64,000 nucleotides of DNA from Zoogloea sp. (GTDB lineage Bacteria; Pseudomonadota; Gammaproteobacteria; Burkholderiales; Rhodocyclaceae). A program made the translations under genes and the position numbers. Each line of letters opens with the position of its first letter. Positions within the stretch are counted from its first letter, which is position 1. Under the pieces are notes generated by a model. It saw nothing but the letters and a program-made list of their open reading frames with translations, searched no databases and was not told the DNA's origin. This document shows, piece by piece, positions 20,866-30,912 of this stretch. The stretch lies in assembly GCF_028689785.1 (NCBI RefSeq), contig NZ_JAQVCN010000010.1, positions 28,993-92,992 of the forward strand. Reading direction: 5' to 3'.

Positions 20866-20885
20866 GCACACACAGGTTTCTGACG

Positions 20886-22163
20886 ATGAACATCCATATC
20901 CAGAACGGCCGACTCATCGACCCGGCCAACAAGATCGACGCCCAGCACGACCTTTTCATCGCCGACGGCAAGATCGTCGGCGTTGGCAGCGCGCCCGCCG
21001 GCTTCAGCGCCAACAGAATGATCGACGCCAGCGGCCTCGTCGTCGCCCCCGGCCTGATCGACCTCGCCGCCCGGCTCCGTGAGCCCGGCTTTGAGTACAA
21101 GGCCACCCTCGAATCCGAAATGGACGCCGCCATGGCCGGTGGCATCACCAGTCTGGCCATCCCCCCCGACACCGACCCGGTGCTGGACGAACCCGGCCTG
21201 GTCGAGATGCTGTGCTACCGTGCCAAGAAGCTCAACCGGGCCCACGTCTACCCGGTCGGCGCGCTGACCATCGGCCTCAAGGGCGAACAGCTCTCCGAGA
21301 TGGCCGAGCTGGTGGAAGCCGGCTGCGTGGCCTTCAGCCAGGCCAACACGCCCATCCTCGACACCCGGGTGCTGTCCCGCGCGATGCTCTACGCCGCCAC
21401 CTTCGGGTTCCGCATCTGGCTGCAACCCATCGACCCCTACCTCGCCCGGGGCGGCGTGGCCCACGACGGAGAGGTCGCGTCCCGCCTCGGTCTGCCGGGC
21501 CTCCCGGCCAGCGCCGAGATCATCGCCCTGTACACCTATCTGCGCCTTGCCCGCCAGACCGGCGCCCGCCTGCACATCACCCGCGTGTCCTGTGCCGAGA
21601 GCCTCGATCTGATCGAACAAGCCCGCAAGGACGGCGTGGACGTGAGCTGTGATGTAGCCGCCCACCATCTGCACCTGTGCGACATGGACATCGGCTACTT
21701 CAACCCCCACTGTCACGTCATCCCGCCGCTGCGCAGCCAGCGTGACCGTATCGCCCTATCGAAGGCCCTGGCCGATGGGCGCATCAACGCCATCTGCTCC
21801 GATCACACCCCGGTGGATGACGACGCCAAGCAGGCCCCATTCAGTGAATCGGAGCCCGGCACCACCGGTCTGGAACTACTCTTGCCCCTGACCCTCAAGT
21901 GGGCCAACGAACACCAGCTGCCGTTGATTGATGCCCTTGCCCGGGTCACGTCGGAAGCGGCAAAAATTGCCGGCATTGCCAAGGGGGGGCACCTTTCTGT
22001 TGGAGCCCGTGCCGACATCTGCATCTTCGATCCGAACTGTCACCAGCAGATCACCCGCAGCATGCTCAAGAGCCAGGGCAAGAACACGCCTTTCCTGGGC
22101 CTGGAGTTGCCTGGGCGGGTGCGCTGCACGCTGGTCGAAGGCACGGTGATGTACGAAGTCTGA
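20886..22163 (+). CDS. pyrC: Dihydroorotase
   Basis: MNIHIQNGRLIDPANKID..., amidohydrolase fold, CSDHTPVDDDAK; follows pyrB. Confidence 0.9.
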   Translation: MNIHIQNGRLIDPANKIDAQHDLFIADGKIVGVGSAPAGFSANRMIDASGLVVAPGLIDLAARLREPGFEYKATLESEMDAAMAGGITSLAIPPDTDPVLDEPGLVEMLCYRAKKLNRAHVYPVGALTIGLKGEQLSEMAELVEAGCVAFSQANTPILDTRVLSRAMLYAATFGFRIWLQPIDPYLARGGVAHDGEVASRLGLPGLPASAEIIALYTYLRLARQTGARLHITRVSCAESLDLIEQARKDGVDVSCDVAAHHLHLCDMDIGYFNPHCHVIPPLRSQRDRIALSKALADGRINAICSDHTPVDDDAKQAPFSESEPGTTGLELLLPLTLKWANEHQLPLIDALARVTSEAAKIAGIAKGGHLSVGARADICIFDPNCHQQITRSMLKSQGKNTPFLGLELPGRVRCTLVEGTVMYEV

Positions 22164-22200
22164 CTTCGTCCCCCGGAAGGTCTTCTTCCGCACCCGGCAC

Positions 22201-22224
22201 AAGCGGCGCCCCATGGCGCCGTTT
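22201..22224 (+). terminator. Putative rho-independent terminator after pyrC
   Basis: Stem CGGCGCC (22204-22210), loop CCAT, GGCGCCG (22215-22221), then TTT and a T-rich tract. Confidence 0.55.
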
Positions 22225-22382
22225 GCGCTTCTCTCTTCGACACAACAATTTAACAAAGTCCGCCGAATTTTCATCGGCATATGCCGATAACACCCACTCG
22301 GCACACGTCGCTGGCCGACACGATGATCAGGTCAGCCCACTGGGGATGACATCTGCAGCTTGGCGATTCAGGGAGAGGATTT

Positions 22383-23417
22383 GTGATCAGCGGTTCTGTC
22401 GAACAGGCTGCCGAGCGTTTACGCAAGGCTGTCCCTATCATGGTGAAGCACGGAATCCCCGTGACACCCCTCAATTACGCTCTCTGGTACACCTACGTCG
22501 CCAACGAAGACCCGAGCCTGAACCAGCGGATAGACGACATCGTCGCGGCCTACGGCACCATTCCCGTCAGCACGGCAGAAGACCTCTTCAAGGCGCACAT
22601 TTCCCCGACGGGCGCCCACGAGACAGCCCTTGGACGGATGAAGGATGACCTGGAGAAAATGGTCCAGGGCATCGGCAAGGACCTGAACGCCACCATCGCC
22701 GGCACCCAATCCTTCAACTCTCTGCTCGACGAATGCAGCCGCGACCTGCGAGGGCCGACCTCTGTAAGCGCCACCATCGACGACGTGTTCGGCACAGTCG
22801 AAAAGCTCCTGCAGGGCTCCACCGCGATGCAGGAGAGCACCTCCCGTTTCGAGCAGCGCCTGAGCGCAGCCAACGCAGAGATCCGGCGTCTGCGCAGCGA
22901 GATGGAAGCCCTGCGCCAGAACGCCATGCATGACGAACTGACCGGGGTCTATAACCGCCGGGCCTTCGACACCGAGCTCGGACAGTTCTTGGGGCAAGGC
23001 GAGCGGGCGCCCCTCATCCACCTGGCGATGCTCGATATCGACCATTTCAAAGAGTTCAACGACCGCTTCGGCCACCCCGTGGGCGACCGTGTATTGAGCC
23101 TGGTCGGCGCCCAGCTCAACAACGTGGCCCGGGTGGGCGTGTCGGTGTACCGCTACGGCGGCGAGGAGTTCGCCCTCATTTTCTGCGGCGGCACCCTTGC
23201 CCAGGCCGCCGAACTGGCCGAAACCCTGCGCCTTTCCATTGAGCGCCTGGTACTCAAGGACAGCCGCAGCGGCGAACGCCTGGCTTATATCACCGCCTCC
23301 ATCGGCCTCGCCAGCCGCCACCCTGGAGAGTCGGCGGGCGATCTGATCACCCGTAGCGACAAGGCCCTCTATGAGGCCAAGGCCCGTGGCCGCAACCGGC
23401 TCTGCCAGGCTTCCTGA
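22383..23417 (+). CDS. Diguanylate cyclase (GGDEF)
   Basis: YRYGGEEFALIF, DIDHFKEFNDRFGHPVGDRVL; GTG start. Confidence 0.92.
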   Translation: MISGSVEQAAERLRKAVPIMVKHGIPVTPLNYALWYTYVANEDPSLNQRIDDIVAAYGTIPVSTAEDLFKAHISPTGAHETALGRMKDDLEKMVQGIGKDLNATIAGTQSFNSLLDECSRDLRGPTSVSATIDDVFGTVEKLLQGSTAMQESTSRFEQRLSAANAEIRRLRSEMEALRQNAMHDELTGVYNRRAFDTELGQFLGQGERAPLIHLAMLDIDHFKEFNDRFGHPVGDRVLSLVGAQLNNVARVGVSVYRYGGEEFALIFCGGTLAQAAELAETLRLSIERLVLKDSRSGERLAYITASIGLASRHPGESAGDLITRSDKALYEAKARGRNRLCQAS

Positions 23418-23431
23418 GAGCGCGCGCCAAC

Positions 23432-24475
23432 TCAGAGCCCCCGCAGGTAACGGATACGCTCTTCCGTGAGGGGATGGGTGGAGAAGTAGTCGGATGGTGT
23501 CCGACGTGGCTTGGCTGCCTCCGAGCCTCCCTCCTGCCCCACGCTGGCCGGCATCTCCATCCGCTCCAGAATGTTGGCGAGAGCGGCGGGGGAAATCCCG
23601 TTGGCCCCCATCAGCCGGGCGGCAAACGTATCGGCCTCCCGCTCGAAGCGACGGGAATAACGCGCTTGGGACAAGGCTGCCGGAACCCCCGCCATCAGGG
23701 CGCTGACATCGCCGATGTACCAGGCGGCAAATAAGCCGATCGCAGAGCTCTCGATGGCCAAACGCAGGCCGTGACGCCGGCTGACATGACCAAGCTCGTG
23801 GGCCAGCACGCCGAGGATCTCTTCGTCGTTGCGAGCCAGCATCACCAGTTCATCCGTCACCACAATCAGGCCCGACGGGAGAGCCAGCGCATTAGCTCCC
23901 ATACGCCCGCCTCTGCGGAAAGCAAGCTGCGGACGTACCGCTGGCGCGTCGGGCTGTGCCAGGGCCAACACACGTTTCGTCAGGGCCTGCTGGCGGGCAG
24001 CAGGCAGACTGCTCGGACTGAAGACATTGACGTCCAGCATCTCCAGGGTTTCATCGCTGAGCCGCTCCGTCAGCGCCTCTGGAACCCCCTCCGCCAGCCG
24101 CCGGGCAAGCTGCGGCAACAGCCATTCGTGGACTGCCCAAAGGCCGGCGACCAGCACGAGGAGGGACACCAGCACCGCCGTCCGCGAAAACTGCCAGCGC
24201 ACCACTGCGGCATTCCGCTGACCACTCTCTAGTAGCAAGCCCCGGAACACGTCGTCGTCGGGCAGCTCGCAGTGGGCACCATCCGGAAAAGTGATCAAGC
24301 GAGGCGCACGGCCAAGGGGCTCGGAGAGACGCAGCACCGCCAGCGCCACGTGCCGCTCGACGTCTTCACCGCGCAACACCAACTCGCCATCGGCGAGCGA
24401 CAGCTTTACCGCACGCGCACGGGACGAGCGTCCATCGAAGTAAAGCGCATCCACCCCCTGGTCGGGCGAAGTCAT
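23432..24475 (-). CDS. M48-family metallopeptidase
   Basis: LGVLAHELGHVSRRHG zinc motif, TM segments. Confidence 0.9.
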   Translation of the reverse strand: MTSPDQGVDALYFDGRSSRARAVKLSLADGELVLRGEDVERHVALAVLRLSEPLGRAPRLITFPDGAHCELPDDDVFRGLLLESGQRNAAVVRWQFSRTAVLVSLLVLVAGLWAVHEWLLPQLARRLAEGVPEALTERLSDETLEMLDVNVFSPSSLPAARQQALTKRVLALAQPDAPAVRPQLAFRRGGRMGANALALPSGLIVVTDELVMLARNDEEILGVLAHELGHVSRRHGLRLAIESSAIGLFAAWYIGDVSALMAGVPAALSQARYSRRFEREADTFAARLMGANGISPAALANILERMEMPASVGQEGGSEAAKPRRTPSDYFSTHPLTEERIRYLRGL

Positions 24476-24478
24476 GGC

Positions 24479-25525
24479 TTACAGGCCCACATCCACGTCG
24501 AACATCTCCGCAGCTTCTTCACCGAGCGCGGCAAGATCAGCTTCCGTACGTGCCATAAAGTCGTCAAGATTGCCGTCCGGCAGCATCGAAATGCTCTCCA
24601 GACGGTATTTCATCAATCGCAGCTCCGCAAAGGGGCGATACAGGCCAAGGCTGAAAACGACCCCCAGCAGGTTGGTGAGCGTGATGAAGGCCAGCCGGCG
24701 GCCAGACACTGCACTGACAAACCGGTGCGGCCCGAGACTCAGCCCCCCCCAAACGGCGTTCTGCACCCGCGCAGCCACAAAGGGCGCCACGCACAACATC
24801 ATCGCAAAGACGACGAACAGGGCCGCGCTTCCCACTATCGTCAGCGCCTGGCGCCTGGCTTCCTCATCCAGGGACAAACCCTCTGCAACACCGAGGCCAA
24901 GCAAGAGGATGATCACGCCAGCACCAACGACCGTCACGATACCGGCGGCAAGATAAACACGATAGATCTCTCCCCGAGACAGGGCACACTGAAACTCGCT
25001 GCGCCCGAAGCCGCTGCTGCCGTACTGATACACCTTCAGAGCGTGAATCCACAGGGGAAAGGCCAAACCGAGAGACACGACGATCAGCAAGGGCAGCCCC
25101 AGGAACACCACGTAGGCCTGCTTCACGCTGCCCCGAAAAACAAAGCGCAGGCCCCGGAAACTGCTGTTGTGCATCCGGAAACACAGGGAACGGTGCAGCA
25201 GCCAGGGCATTACCGCCAGCAGGATCACGAGGACCAGCACGGCGAGCAGGGGCTCGGCCTCGGCCGAGAGCTGGTGGCCCATGAACATCAGGAAGGCCAG
25301 CGTCCGGCCCTTGAGGATCGATAGCGGCTCACCGTGGTAATCGAAGGCCGCTCCGGCCAGCCGGGTATGCCGATAGAAGAAGTGCATCCGCCGGACCTTG
25401 GCCCAGGCAGAGTAGATTCCAAGGGTCAGCACGGTGAGCAGCAGATTCACCGCCCATATACCGAAATAATCCCGCCCTTGCCCGGTGAAGGTGACGGGTA
25501 GCGTGGTGGTGTGTTTATCCATCAT
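24479..25525 (-). CDS. YjgN family (DUF898) membrane protein
   Basis: FTGQGRDYFGIWAVNLLLTVLTLGIYSAWAKVRR motif, multiple TM. Confidence 0.88.
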   Translation of the reverse strand: MMDKHTTTLPVTFTGQGRDYFGIWAVNLLLTVLTLGIYSAWAKVRRMHFFYRHTRLAGAAFDYHGEPLSILKGRTLAFLMFMGHQLSAEAEPLLAVLVLVILLAVMPWLLHRSLCFRMHNSSFRGLRFVFRGSVKQAYVVFLGLPLLIVVSLGLAFPLWIHALKVYQYGSSGFGRSEFQCALSRGEIYRVYLAAGIVTVVGAGVIILLLGLGVAEGLSLDEEARRQALTIVGSAALFVVFAMMLCVAPFVAARVQNAVWGGLSLGPHRFVSAVSGRRLAFITLTNLLGVVFSLGLYRPFAELRLMKYRLESISMLPDGNLDDFMARTEADLAALGEEAAEMFDVDVGL

Positions 25526-25589
25526 TCAGAAAAAGGTGAGCAATATGCGCATTGTATTTGCTCACGCTGCAACATCCTGCCCCTGAATG

Positions 25590-25615
25590 AAAAAACCCGG
25601 GGTGTGCACCCCGGG
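25590..25615 (-). terminator. Rho-independent terminator of the TRAP operon
   Basis: CCCGGGGTG/CACCCCGGG perfect arms (25596-25615); poly-A at 25590-25595 gives a U-tract on the minus transcript. Confidence 0.8.
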
Positions 25616-25641
25616 CTCTCGCACATCACCACATCTGGCAG

Positions 25642-27171
25642 CTACTTCTTGTCGCTCTGCAAGGCCCTTTCAAGCGCCTTGGCGGCATCGTCCTCGGCGT
25701 TCGCGCCGCCTGCATCCTTCCCTTCACCTTCGGCCGGTACCGCATCCGGAGGAGTCTCATTGTCGAACTGGACCGGCGAATCGTCCTGACTGGCGCCGTC
25801 CGGAACGACGATCTCCACCTGGTCCGTATCCACCTTGATCTGATCATCGAGACCCATGGTGACAAGCTGCGGGAAGGCGATCAGCACGGCGACCATGATG
25901 ATCTGGATGACCACGAAGGGCACCGCCCCCCAGTAGATCTGGGTGGTCTTGATCGAGGGCGGCGCCACCGAGCGCAGATAAAACAGGGCGAAGCCGAAGG
26001 GCGGGTGCATGAAGGAAGTCTGCATGTTGACCCCCAGCAGCACGCCGAACCAGATCAGGTCGATACCCAGCTTCTCCGCCACCGGAGCCAGCAGCGGCAC
26101 CACGATGAAGGCCAACTCGAAGAAGTCGAGGAAGAAGGCCAGCAGGAAGATCAGGATATTGACGACGATCAGGAAACCGACCTGGCCACCGGGCAGATCA
26201 TCCAGCAGATGCTCGACCCACAAGTGGCCTTCAACGCCGTAGAAGGTGAGGGAGAATACTCGGGCGCCGATCAGGATGAAGATGACGAAAGTGGTCAGTT
26301 TGGCCGTGCTTTCCATGGCTTGCTTGAGCAGGGGGATGCTCAGGCGCTTGCGCATCACGGCCATCACCAGTGCGCCGAAGGCTCCCATGGCACCACCTTC
26401 GGTCGGCGTGGCAATGCCCAGAAAGATAGTTCCAAGCACCAGAAAGATCAGCATCAGCGGCGGGACCAGGGAGGTCAGCACCCGCAGCAGCAGCTTAGCA
26501 CCACGCAAAGTCCGGGCCTCGGGCGGCAGGGCCGGCGCGGCCCCCGGCCTGAAGATGGCGATCAAGGCCACGTAGACAAAGTAAAAAGCGGTCAGTACCA
26601 GACCGGGGATCAGCGCGCCCTGGTACATGTCACCGACGGAACGCCCCAGCTGGTCGGCCATGATGATCAGCACCAAGGATGGCGGAATGATCTGCGCCAG
26701 GGTGCCCGAAGCCGCGATCACCCCGGAGGCAAGCCGCTGATCATAGCCATAGCGCATCATGATCGGCAGGGAGATCAAGCCCATGGAGATCACCGAGGCT
26801 GCCACCACACCGGTGGTCGCCGCGAGGATGGCACCGACGAAGATCACAGCGAAGGCCAGGCCTCCGCGCACCGGCCCAAAGAGCTGGCCGATGGTGTCGA
26901 GGAGATCCTCCGCCATGCCTGAGCGCTCAAGGATCAGGCCCATGAAGGTGAAGAAGGGAATGGCCAGCAGGGTGTCATTGGACATGACACCGAAGATGCG
27001 GTCAGGCAGGGCCTGAAACAGGGCCGGGGTGAGCATGCCCAGCTCGATGCCGATCAGGCCGAAGACGATGCCGTTGGCGGCCAGGGCAAACGCCACTGGG
27101 TAGCCGAACAGCATGAACAGAACCAGCGACCCGAACATCAGGGGCGCCATGTTGGCAGCGATGAACTCCAT
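25642..27171 (-). CDS. TRAP transporter large permease (DctM-like)
   Basis: DctM-like multi-TM protein; TPTEGGAMGAFGALV; long acidic C-terminal tail. Confidence 0.92.
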   Translation of the reverse strand: MEFIAANMAPLMFGSLVLFMLFGYPVAFALAANGIVFGLIGIELGMLTPALFQALPDRIFGVMSNDTLLAIPFFTFMGLILERSGMAEDLLDTIGQLFGPVRGGLAFAVIFVGAILAATTGVVAASVISMGLISLPIMMRYGYDQRLASGVIAASGTLAQIIPPSLVLIIMADQLGRSVGDMYQGALIPGLVLTAFYFVYVALIAIFRPGAAPALPPEARTLRGAKLLLRVLTSLVPPLMLIFLVLGTIFLGIATPTEGGAMGAFGALVMAVMRKRLSIPLLKQAMESTAKLTTFVIFILIGARVFSLTFYGVEGHLWVEHLLDDLPGGQVGFLIVVNILIFLLAFFLDFFELAFIVVPLLAPVAEKLGIDLIWFGVLLGVNMQTSFMHPPFGFALFYLRSVAPPSIKTTQIYWGAVPFVVIQIIMVAVLIAFPQLVTMGLDDQIKVDTDQVEIVVPDGASQDDSPVQFDNETPPDAVPAEGEGKDAGGANAEDDAAKALERALQSDKK

Positions 27172-27771
27172 TTAGACGGCCTCCCCGCGTTGCTGCTTGA
27201 TGGCCTCGGCCAGTTCTTCTTCGGCAGAAGGCGTCTTCGGCTTGGCGTTGGGATCGGGGATAAGCCCCTTGAGGAAGGCAAAGCGCTTGATGAGCTCGGA
27301 TACGCCTTGCAGGATCAACAGCGAGAACCCCAGGGGGACGAGGGCCCGCACCGGCCAGATGATCAACCCACCCGCATTTGAGGAATACTCGTTCTTGAGG
27401 TAGGCATTGATGAAGGTCGGCCACGAAAGGTAAAGCACCGCCACCGCCATCGGGGCCAGGAAGAAGAGCGTGCCGATGATGTCGATCCAGGCATGTACCC
27501 GGGGCGAGAAGTGACCTGAGATCACATCGATGCGCACGTGTTCATTGCGCATCAGGGTATAACCAGCACATAGCAGGAAAATGGCCGAAAACAGATACCA
27601 CTGGATCTCAAGCAAACCATTGGAACTGTAATTGAAGGCATAACGCACGAAGGCGTTGACGGCGCTGATGATGGTCACGACCAAGACGAGCCAGATTGCC
27701 GCCTTGCCGACCCCTGTGGAAAGCGCGTCGATAGCGCGTGATAATTTGAGCAGGGCCTGCACGTCCCGCAC
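27172..27771 (-). CDS. TRAP transporter small permease (DctQ-like)
   Basis: Four-TM DctQ pattern (NAFVRYAFNYSSNGLLEIQWYLFSAIFLLCAGYTLMRNEHVRIDV). Confidence 0.92.
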   Translation of the reverse strand: MRDVQALLKLSRAIDALSTGVGKAAIWLVLVVTIISAVNAFVRYAFNYSSNGLLEIQWYLFSAIFLLCAGYTLMRNEHVRIDVISGHFSPRVHAWIDIIGTLFFLAPMAVAVLYLSWPTFINAYLKNEYSSNAGGLIIWPVRALVPLGFSLLILQGVSELIKRFAFLKGLIPDPNAKPKTPSAEEELAEAIKQQRGEAV

Positions 27772-28008
27772 CTCCTTTAATGTGAAGATCTTCTGATCGG
27801 GGCTTTGAAAACCCAGTTTACTGGGCTGGAATTATCGGCGAGATAGATCCCGCAACAATCAGGGATTACGCCTACCGTAGCGCAAACAGGCCCCAAAACC
27901 AGTACTGGAGCGGATTCCAGCCCTCTGGCAGACCGTTTTCGACACCCCGGCGGGCCATGCGATACTTCCGTCGCCTCTCTTTTCCATTATTTCTTACCGC
28001 AGCCAATC

Positions 28009-28647
28009 ATGAGCACCCGCATCTGTCTGGTCCGTCACGGCGAAACAGCCTGGAATGCCGAACGGCGCCTCCAGGGCCATACCGACATCCCCCTCAATGA
28101 CACTGGTCTGGCCCAGGCCAAGGCCACCGCAGCCAGCCTGGCCGGCAGGCAGTTCGCCGCAGCCTACGCCTCTGACTTGCTGCGCGCCCGCCAGACCGCC
28201 GACGCGATCACCGCCCACGGCAACCTGCAAGCAGTCATTGATGCCCGCCTGCGCGAGCGACACTACGGTGCCTTCCAGGCTCTCACGTATGACGAAGCCC
28301 GGGCGCGCTTTCCCGACGCTTACCATCACTTCGAACGCCGCGACCCCGAATTCGTCTTCCCGGGCGGCGGTGAGAGCCTGCGGCAATTTGCTGCCCGCAT
28401 CCACGAAGCCCTCCAGGACATTGCGACACGACACCGGGACAGCACGGTACTAGTGGTTACCCATGGCGGCGTCCTCGATGTGGCCCACCGCCTGGCAACG
28501 GGCTCCCCCCTTGAAACACCGCGCGATTTCACCATTCCTAACGCCGCTCTGAACTGGATCGACTGGGACGGTGCCAACTGGCGACTGATCGCCTGGGCCG
28601 AGCAAACGCACCTGAACAGCACACTGGACGAGTTGCCCAACGCCTGA
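28009..28647 (+). CDS. Histidine phosphatase family protein
   Basis: ICLVRHGETAWNAERRLQGHTDIPLN RHG motif; VVTHGGVLDV. Confidence 0.92.
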   Translation: MSTRICLVRHGETAWNAERRLQGHTDIPLNDTGLAQAKATAASLAGRQFAAAYASDLLRARQTADAITAHGNLQAVIDARLRERHYGAFQALTYDEARARFPDAYHHFERRDPEFVFPGGGESLRQFAARIHEALQDIATRHRDSTVLVVTHGGVLDVAHRLATGSPLETPRDFTIPNAALNWIDWDGANWRLIAWAEQTHLNSTLDELPNA

Positions 28648-28673
28648 CTCGGGCCGCAAGCGCTAAGCCCTCC

Positions 28674-28700
28674 TAAAGTTATACCGACTCCGGCCGTTTC
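28674..28700 (+). promoter_or_regulatory. Putative sigma-28 (FliA) promoter of the MCP gene
   Basis: TAAAGTTA-N11-GCCGTTTC, close to TAAAGTTT-N11-GCCGATAA with exact spacing. Confidence 0.65.
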
Positions 28701-28747
28701 CAGCGGGCATCCAGCTGCCATGCTGGCAAACCCGGTCGGAGTCCTCC

Positions 28748-30784
28748 ATGTTCAAGCTCAACCGTCTGTCCCTCGTCCATCAGATTGCTCTCGCGGCCAC
28801 CGCGGTCAGCATCCTGATTTTTTCCGGGCTTATCCTCTTCACCACCTACTTCGCCGAGCGAGCCGCCCTGGCGAAGACCGAGGAAGAACTCAACAATCAG
28901 ATTCAGGGCATCGTACGGATGCTGGAGCTCAACCACGGCAACGCCGTCTCCCAGGCCAACAAGGGCCTGGCTCGCATGAAGGACAGCACGGGCAAGCTCC
29001 GCTTCGGGCCTGACACGATGGCCTCCGGGAGCTACCAGGTGCCTGTGGTGCGCAGCGGCGAGCGCATTCTCAACGGCAACACCGCCCTGCTGGAGAGCAT
29101 CAAACGCCAGATCGACGCGGACCCTGCGCTACTGATCCGGGTCGGCGACGAGTTCGTGCGCGGCGCGACCTTGCTCAAGACCAAGGACGGAAAAAGCACC
29201 GAGGGCACCCCCATCCCCGCAAATGCCCCCGAAACCCGGGCCATTCTGAGCGGCAAGCGCTACGCAGGTGTGGTCAGGCGCTCGGGCAAGTACTACATCT
29301 CTGCCCTCGAACCAGTGCTCGATGAGGACGGCAAGGTGATCGGCGCCCTGGCAGCCCGGGTGGACATCCAGGGCGACATGGAACGCCTCTTCAGCGCCTT
29401 GGGCGAGATAAAGTCCGGAGCCACCGGCTACGCCTATGTTCTTGCACCCCAGGACGATGTGGCCAAAACCGAGCTCATCCACCACCCCAGCTTTGCCGGA
29501 AAGACCCTGAGCGAAATCGGCAACCCCCGCCTGAGCGAGATCGTGGCCGAGCAGGTGCGGCGTAAGCAGGGCCTCATGACCTATGCCTGGACCCGCCCGG
29601 ACAGCAGCGAAACGGCACAGAAGATGGTCGTCTTCAACAGCTCCCCCTCCTGGGGCTGGATCGTCGCCACCGGCAGCTTCATCGACGAATTCACCGTGGA
29701 AGCCCGCCAGCTTCGCAACAACCTCGTCGCCCTGTGCATCGGCGGCGCGCTGCTGCTCGCCCTGGTGCTTTATCTCATCACCCGCAACCGTCTGTCGCCC
29801 ATCAAGGGCCTGCTCGATGCGACCCGCCGAATCGGTGATGGCGACCTGAGCGTGCACTTCCCCGAAACCGCCACCGACAGCGCCAACGAACTGGACCAGA
29901 TCACCCGCTCCCTGGACAGCACAACCCGCAAGATCGGCAGCCTGATCGGTGACGTGATCCACACCGCCAATACGGTCAAGGATTCAGCACGCACCGTACG
30001 GCTGGGCTCCGATCAAGTGGTCAATGGCACCGCCTCCCAGAGCGAAGCGGCGGCCGGGCTGGCATCTGCCATCGAAGAGCTGTCGGTCAGCATCACCCAT
30101 GTCTCGGACAGCGCCGCCATGGCCAGGGACATCACCCAACAGGCCCAGGTCCACGCCGACGATGGCGGCCTGAAGGTGCGAAACATGATCGGTGGCATGG
30201 ACCGCATCGCCGACGAGATCAACAAGGCCGGCGAAGCGGTGAACCTGCTGTCCGAACGCTCTGCGCGCATCTCGAATATTGGCAAGATCATCAACGAGAT
30301 CGCTGACCAGACCAACCTGCTCGCCCTCAACGCCGCCATCGAGGCGGCCCGGGCAGGCGAGAGCGGCCGAGGATTTGCGGTGGTGGCCGACGAAGTTCGC
30401 AAGCTGGCCGAGCGCACCGCCAGCTCCACCAGAGAGATCTCAGCCACAGTATCGGAGGTCCAGGGTGAAGCCGACCGGGTCGTGGCGATGATCAAAGGCG
30501 TCACCGGTGACGTCCATCAAGGAGTCCAGCTCGCCACCGACTCCGGCGCCATGCTCGACACAATCCGTAAGGAAAGCAGCCGCACCACCAGCACCGTCAA
30601 TGACATCGCCGATGCCACCCGAGAACAGAGCGCCGCCAGCCAGGAGGTCGCACGCGGTGTCGAGCGGATCGCCCAGATGGCGGAGCAGAACAACCAGATC
30701 ACCCGCCACACCCACGAGCAGACAGCCCTGCTCGAAAATCTGGCAGCGGACCTGGAGGCCAAGGTCAGCCACTTCCGGGTCTGA
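28748..30784 (+). CDS. Methyl-accepting chemotaxis protein with Cache-type sensor
   Basis: Periplasmic region with [57 protein letters not shown]. Confidence 0.95.
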   Translation: MFKLNRLSLVHQIALAATAVSILIFSGLILFTTYFAERAALAKTEEELNNQIQGIVRMLELNHGNAVSQANKGLARMKDSTGKLRFGPDTMASGSYQVPVVRSGERILNGNTALLESIKRQIDADPALLIRVGDEFVRGATLLKTKDGKSTEGTPIPANAPETRAILSGKRYAGVVRRSGKYYISALEPVLDEDGKVIGALAARVDIQGDMERLFSALGEIKSGATGYAYVLAPQDDVAKTELIHHPSFAGKTLSEIGNPRLSEIVAEQVRRKQGLMTYAWTRPDSSETAQKMVVFNSSPSWGWIVATGSFIDEFTVEARQLRNNLVALCIGGALLLALVLYLITRNRLSPIKGLLDATRRIGDGDLSVHFPETATDSANELDQITRSLDSTTRKIGSLIGDVIHTANTVKDSARTVRLGSDQVVNGTASQSEAAAGLASAIEELSVSITHVSDSAAMARDITQQAQVHADDGGLKVRNMIGGMDRIADEINKAGEAVNLLSERSARISNIGKIINEIADQTNLLALNAAIEAARAGESGRGFAVVADEVRKLAERTASSTREISATVSEVQGEADRVVAMIKGVTGDVHQGVQLATDSGAMLDTIRKESSRTTSTVNDIADATREQSAASQEVARGVERIAQMAEQNNQITRHTHEQTALLENLAADLEAKVSHFRV

Positions 30785-30798
30785 ACCCCTCCCTCGGA

Positions 30799-30837
30799 CG
30801 GCCCCGCCCCAGATCACGGGGGCGGGGCCGCACTGTT
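30799..30837 (+). terminator. Rho-independent terminator after the MCP gene
   Basis: Perfect 12-bp stem CGGCCCCGCCCC (30799-30810)/GGGGCGGGGCCG (30819-30830), then CACTGTTTT. Confidence 0.7.
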
Positions 30838-30912
30838 TTGGAACACCGGCTTTCGGCAAGCGTGAAGGGCCGTGTTAAACTCCCCTTTTGACTCAAACCC
30901 ACCCGGATCGTC

